A DNA stretch of 64,000 nt from Neckera pumila (Eukaryota > Streptophyta > Bryopsida > Hypnales > Neckeraceae). Under the pieces are notes generated by a model, which was not told the origin of the DNA, did no database searches, and worked only from the letters and a program-made list of their open reading frames with translations. Location: positions 6,896,520 through 6,960,519 of the forward strand of contig OZ018409.1 of the NCBI GenBank assembly GCA_963969595.1. The letters run 5' to 3'. Numbering within the stretch: position 1 is the first letter of the stretch; every line of letters begins with the position of its first letter. Made by a program: the position numbers and the translations under genes. Below, in pieces: positions 60,795 to 64,000 of this stretch.

Positions 60795-62045
60795 ATAAAT
60801 AAATAAAATTTAAATTTTAGGCATCTAGTTTTAGAATTTTTATTTTGCTAGTTGTAACCATTGTGTCCAATGTTACCGTTGAATTAACATTTTGCAATAT
60901 ACTCTACACATTATTGTCGTGGATATTTAAAGCCCCACTAGATAAATTGATAGTCTTATACTATATAATAAAAGCTTCCACAGTCTTCCAGAAGTTCTCC
61001 AAGGGCTCTTTAGTACCTCGTCTTGTCAAACGCCTGTTTTGGAGCAGTCCTCTAGTGTTGTCTTATTCAGCTATCAATCTAGTGCAATATACTTTTGTAA
61101 GAGTTATTCTTTTGTACTATTGTTTTTTTTGTTCTCTATTTCTTGTGTCCATGATAGTTTGGTAAAACTTACCACTAATAGTACTAGACCTTGGTCTTTC
61201 TTAATTAAGAGTGGATTACTTCTTTTCTTAAAAGCACTAAAACCTTTTAAAGATTGAAGAATATCCTCCTCTAGACTAATATTGTTCACATTAAAAGTCT
61301 TTTTGTGATTGAAAGTAGATTATCCTTCTCTTCTAGAAATAATTTTATCATTATAAAGGTTGCGGATAATGTGAGCTTTTAATCTCCACCCTCGAGATAA
61401 AACAAGCACAATCGGGTTCTTGATTTTTTGTTGCAACTTACGATGGGTGTCTAAATCCATTGTGCCTTCCAAGCAATGGATGAATGTTTGATAAGTAGTG
61501 GCTCTTATGAAATTTAATTGTAAAAGGAAAATATTCAAACTTCAAAATATAGCAAATTCAACTATCTTGGCCTAACCAAGCCAAATAATCTGGTCTCTTG
61601 ATAAAGAAATCTACCTAAAATCACAGATTAATTTTCCTAAATCACAATACATAGTTTGCCATTTTTAAAATAATAAAAATCATTCTATTTGGAGTTTCCT
61701 AGTAGAAGTTATGGCTTAATAAAGCTTAGCCTTAAAAGAGGCCTTATAATCTTCATTAATTGACTTCTACAAAATTTAGGACCCAAAGTGATTTTTGATT
61801 TTGGTTATGAATTTAGGTTTAACTCTAGTTTTTAAATTCTAAGTTTGACCTAGACTAGAATAATAATTACTACTTTCATTCAATCTTGAGACAAAACTTT
61901 ATCCTCTGTTATCTTCCTTAGTTTAGCTCTAATTGATAAGTGTATAATAGATTTAAAATTCTCTAAGTATCTTCTAAGTGATGCCTAGTTCTGTTTGTCA
62001 CCTAGTTATCTTCAAAAGATTTTTAATTGGCTATCTACTTAACTC
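60795..62045. other. AT-rich, possible LTR-like text, otherwise nothing
   Basis: The stretch 60845-61180 (T-rich, with TATATAATAAAAGC and a run of TTCTTTTGTACTATTG) has the flavour of a copia LTR, but no second copy or element body was seen. The rest shows no gene. Confidence 0.25.
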
Positions 62046-62310
62046 TTAACCCTGAAAGGACCAACATGTGTTTTTTGGCTACATAAAATTTTTGGGCAGG
62101 TACGTGTGACTAGACATTTTCACATTTTTGGCCCAAATTTTAATAGAAGGTGGGAACAAGGAAAATCTTTTATATGCACTAAATTTCATGACACTTGAAA
62201 ATATGAGTCAAAAGTTATGGCCTAACATGTTACCTTTTTTTTGTAAATGGGCAATCCAGGTAGATCTAAAAAAATCACTTTTTTCAAAAAGAATTGAGAC
62301 ATTTGTAAAA
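62046..62310. mobile_element. TTAA-type element, family A, truncated left end
   Basis: TTAACCCTGAAAGGACC and the next 250 bases match 59876 and 63429; similarity stops near 62310 and no right end is found. Confidence 0.55.
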
Positions 62311-63428
62311 AATAATTTGGACACATTTTTCCAAATAATTAATTTCTTCAATCTAGTAGAATTATAAGATGTAAGTAGTTATAATAATAGTGGTGGTTTC
62401 ATATTGTTAAATTAAAAGTCTTGAATTTATTGATGGATGAGATGTTCAAATAACAATTTGATTATTTATATTTTTATAAATGAATCAAATTACCTTTGTT
62501 AATTTAAAAAAATAGTTTGCTTTCAAAATGACTATTTATTTTAAAAACTATTAGTAATCTTTAGGTTTTTGAGTGGTTTGGTGAGCCAAGATACAAATTT
62601 AAACATTGTTTATTATTATATATACTGAGAGTTTGTAGTAGCCACGTAGAATTTTGAGACCACGTATGTCAAGGAGTATTTTGAGGTCAAATGCCCAATT
62701 CACACCATCGACGAACCTCTACTAGAGTCACTACATCTTGACATACGCTCTTCTGCTTCAACTTCTCTATTTGACAGGGAATTTTATCAATTTGATACAT
62801 GTTGAAATTTTGGATAGTCAAAAATCCATACATGCAACTTGAATACGTTTGAGCGTGGTACAATAGTACCAACTACTAGACTTTGGAGTGCTGCAAGGGC
62901 ATTTTGACCTCATGCGTGTCCTATCTATACATTGTCTACCAAGAACCAACTGCAATACATCAACCAAAACCACCACAAGTGCATAAAAGCAACTAGTGGG
63001 AGTTGAAGAGTTATTTTGAGGCAACCAATAGGAGTTGAAGCATTTTGCGCTTCAAGAGTGGTGGTTTAAGGGGAGTCTAGTCGCATGAGTAGGTATCCTA
63101 ACTATCAACTTTGAAAATTCATAGAATATTGTGTGCATGTTAGAAAATACAAAATGACTTGGGTTTGGTTTCTTTCAATTAGTCTTACAATCTCACATCA
63201 AAATTTCATCATTTTTACCACTGAGATATTCAATGTAGATAAAGTAGTGGTTTTACGTGGAATACTAAGGTCAATTAGTCTAATACTATCAGCATGTTAA
63301 TTCCGCCATCTACATATTCTTCCCAATTGCGCCAGTCTCTCACCCACTTCCACAGAATATATGTGTCATGTACTTTGGGCAAGCAATTAGGTGCTATTGT
63401 CAGGGAATGACACCAACATCACATTTAT
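62311..63428. other. AT-rich intergenic, nothing recognised
   Basis: No coding region, repeat end or RNA gene was identified between the truncated element and the last family A copy. Confidence 0.4.
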
Positions 63429-64000
63429 TTAACCCCTAAAGGACCAACATGCGTTTTTTGTTTGTATAGAAATTTTGGGCAGGTTCGTGTGACTAGAGAT
63501 ATCCATATTTGAGGTTGAAATCTTAATAGAAGGTGGGGGCAAGGAATATCTTCATGTGTACCAAGTTTCATGACATTTCGAAATACGAGTCAAAAGTTGT
63601 GAGCTAATATATTACTTTTTTTGTAACTGGGCAGTTTGGGCAAATTGGAAAAAATCATTTTTTCCGGATTTTTTTTTGAAATTGGTTCTCTACATTTATA
63701 TATACTTAAAAAGCTTTGAGTCATTCCATTTCAATCAATGAGTCAAAAGTTATGAGGTTTTTTAAACTGCGGGCAGTTATGGATTCTCTGCTCTAAAAAA
63801 ACTTTAAAGTCGTTTATTTAACTCAATTTTGGAAAAAAAATAAAATCCTAGGATGTAGATTGATTATTACAACATTACAACCGTTGAGATTGGCATTTTT
63901 AAATTCCATGATTAAATTTTTAACAATTTAGTATTTTGAATCATTTTCTACTTCTTTCTACTTACTATTTTTTTTCTATATGTTGTAGAATTCCAAATGA
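63429..64000. mobile_element. TTAA-type element, family A copy 4, runs off the window
   Basis: It begins TTAACCCCTAAAGGACC and follows the family A sequence (TTAATAGAAGGTGGGG, TTTCATGACATTTCG, GATGTAGATTGATTATTACA) to the window edge. Confidence 0.6.

Noticed and set aside
60845..61180. Solo copia LTR
   Set aside because: The text is LTR-like, but without a second copy, defined TG..CA ends or a target duplication it cannot be called.
34832..64000. CCCTAAA units as interstitial telomere repeats
   Set aside because: Only single units occur, always at the ends of TTAA-type elements; no tandem telomere array.
1..64000. CRISPR arrays, bacterial operons, tRNA or rRNA genes
   Set aside because: No spacer-repeat pattern, no operon structure, and no convincing tRNA A/B boxes or rRNA signatures by eye; plant introns and retroelements show this is nuclear DNA.

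Overview
The window looks like nuclear DNA of a land plant or a close streptophyte relative. The two convincing host genes belong to plant families: a secreted class III peroxidase (1492-3769, minus) and a class II LOB-domain (LBD) transcription factor (45511-46807, minus). Both have GT-AG introns that can be read directly. The rest is AT-rich and repeat-filled. The main retroelement has an architecture (Ty3/gypsy polyprotein plus cytosine-5 DNA methyltransferase) that has been described for charophyte algae and dinoflagellates. Together these suggest an early-diverging plant (bryophyte, lycophyte or fern grade), but the species cannot be fixed from the sequence.

Layout: 0.2-0.7 kb, a hAT-type MITE with an 8-bp target duplication. 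1.5-4.1 kb, the peroxidase gene, with a snap-back repeat in intron 1. 4.3-9.2 kb, small MITEs ending in AAAATGGCG-type inverted repeats. 9.5-10.4 kb, a broken DUF4283/zinc-knuckle (LINE ORF1-like) fragment. 11.6-14.1 kb, a CACTA-like element with a nested MITE. 16.0-24.2 kb, a decayed Ty3/gypsy element: gag, protease, DNA methyltransferase, RT/RNase H, integrase, PHD finger, 3' LTR. 24.4-29.6 kb, a decayed Ty1/copia element on the minus strand with both LTRs. 30.0-31.2 kb, a Myb/SANT (trihelix)-like gene broken only by nonsense codons. 31.2-44 kb, an AT-rich repeat field. 45.4-48.6 kb, the LBD gene and its long leader. 49-64 kb, another AT-rich repeat field.

The repeat fields are largely built from one family whose copies begin TTAACCCCTAAAGG and end with the inverse. 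A TTAA boundary plus termini starting with CCC fits piggyBac-like non-autonomous elements. Foldback elements, two tandem arrays (173 bp and about 349 bp units) and a GC-rich island are nested inside these copies.

The most notable object is the Ty3/gypsy element. It carries a chromatin 'writer' (DNMT with PCQ and ENV motifs) between protease and RT, and a chromatin 'reader' (PHD finger) after integrase, where chromoviruses carry a chromodomain. This copy is dead (frameshifts, stops, catalytic protease Asp changed to Asn), but the catalytic residues of most other domains can still be read. The two host genes do not obviously work together.
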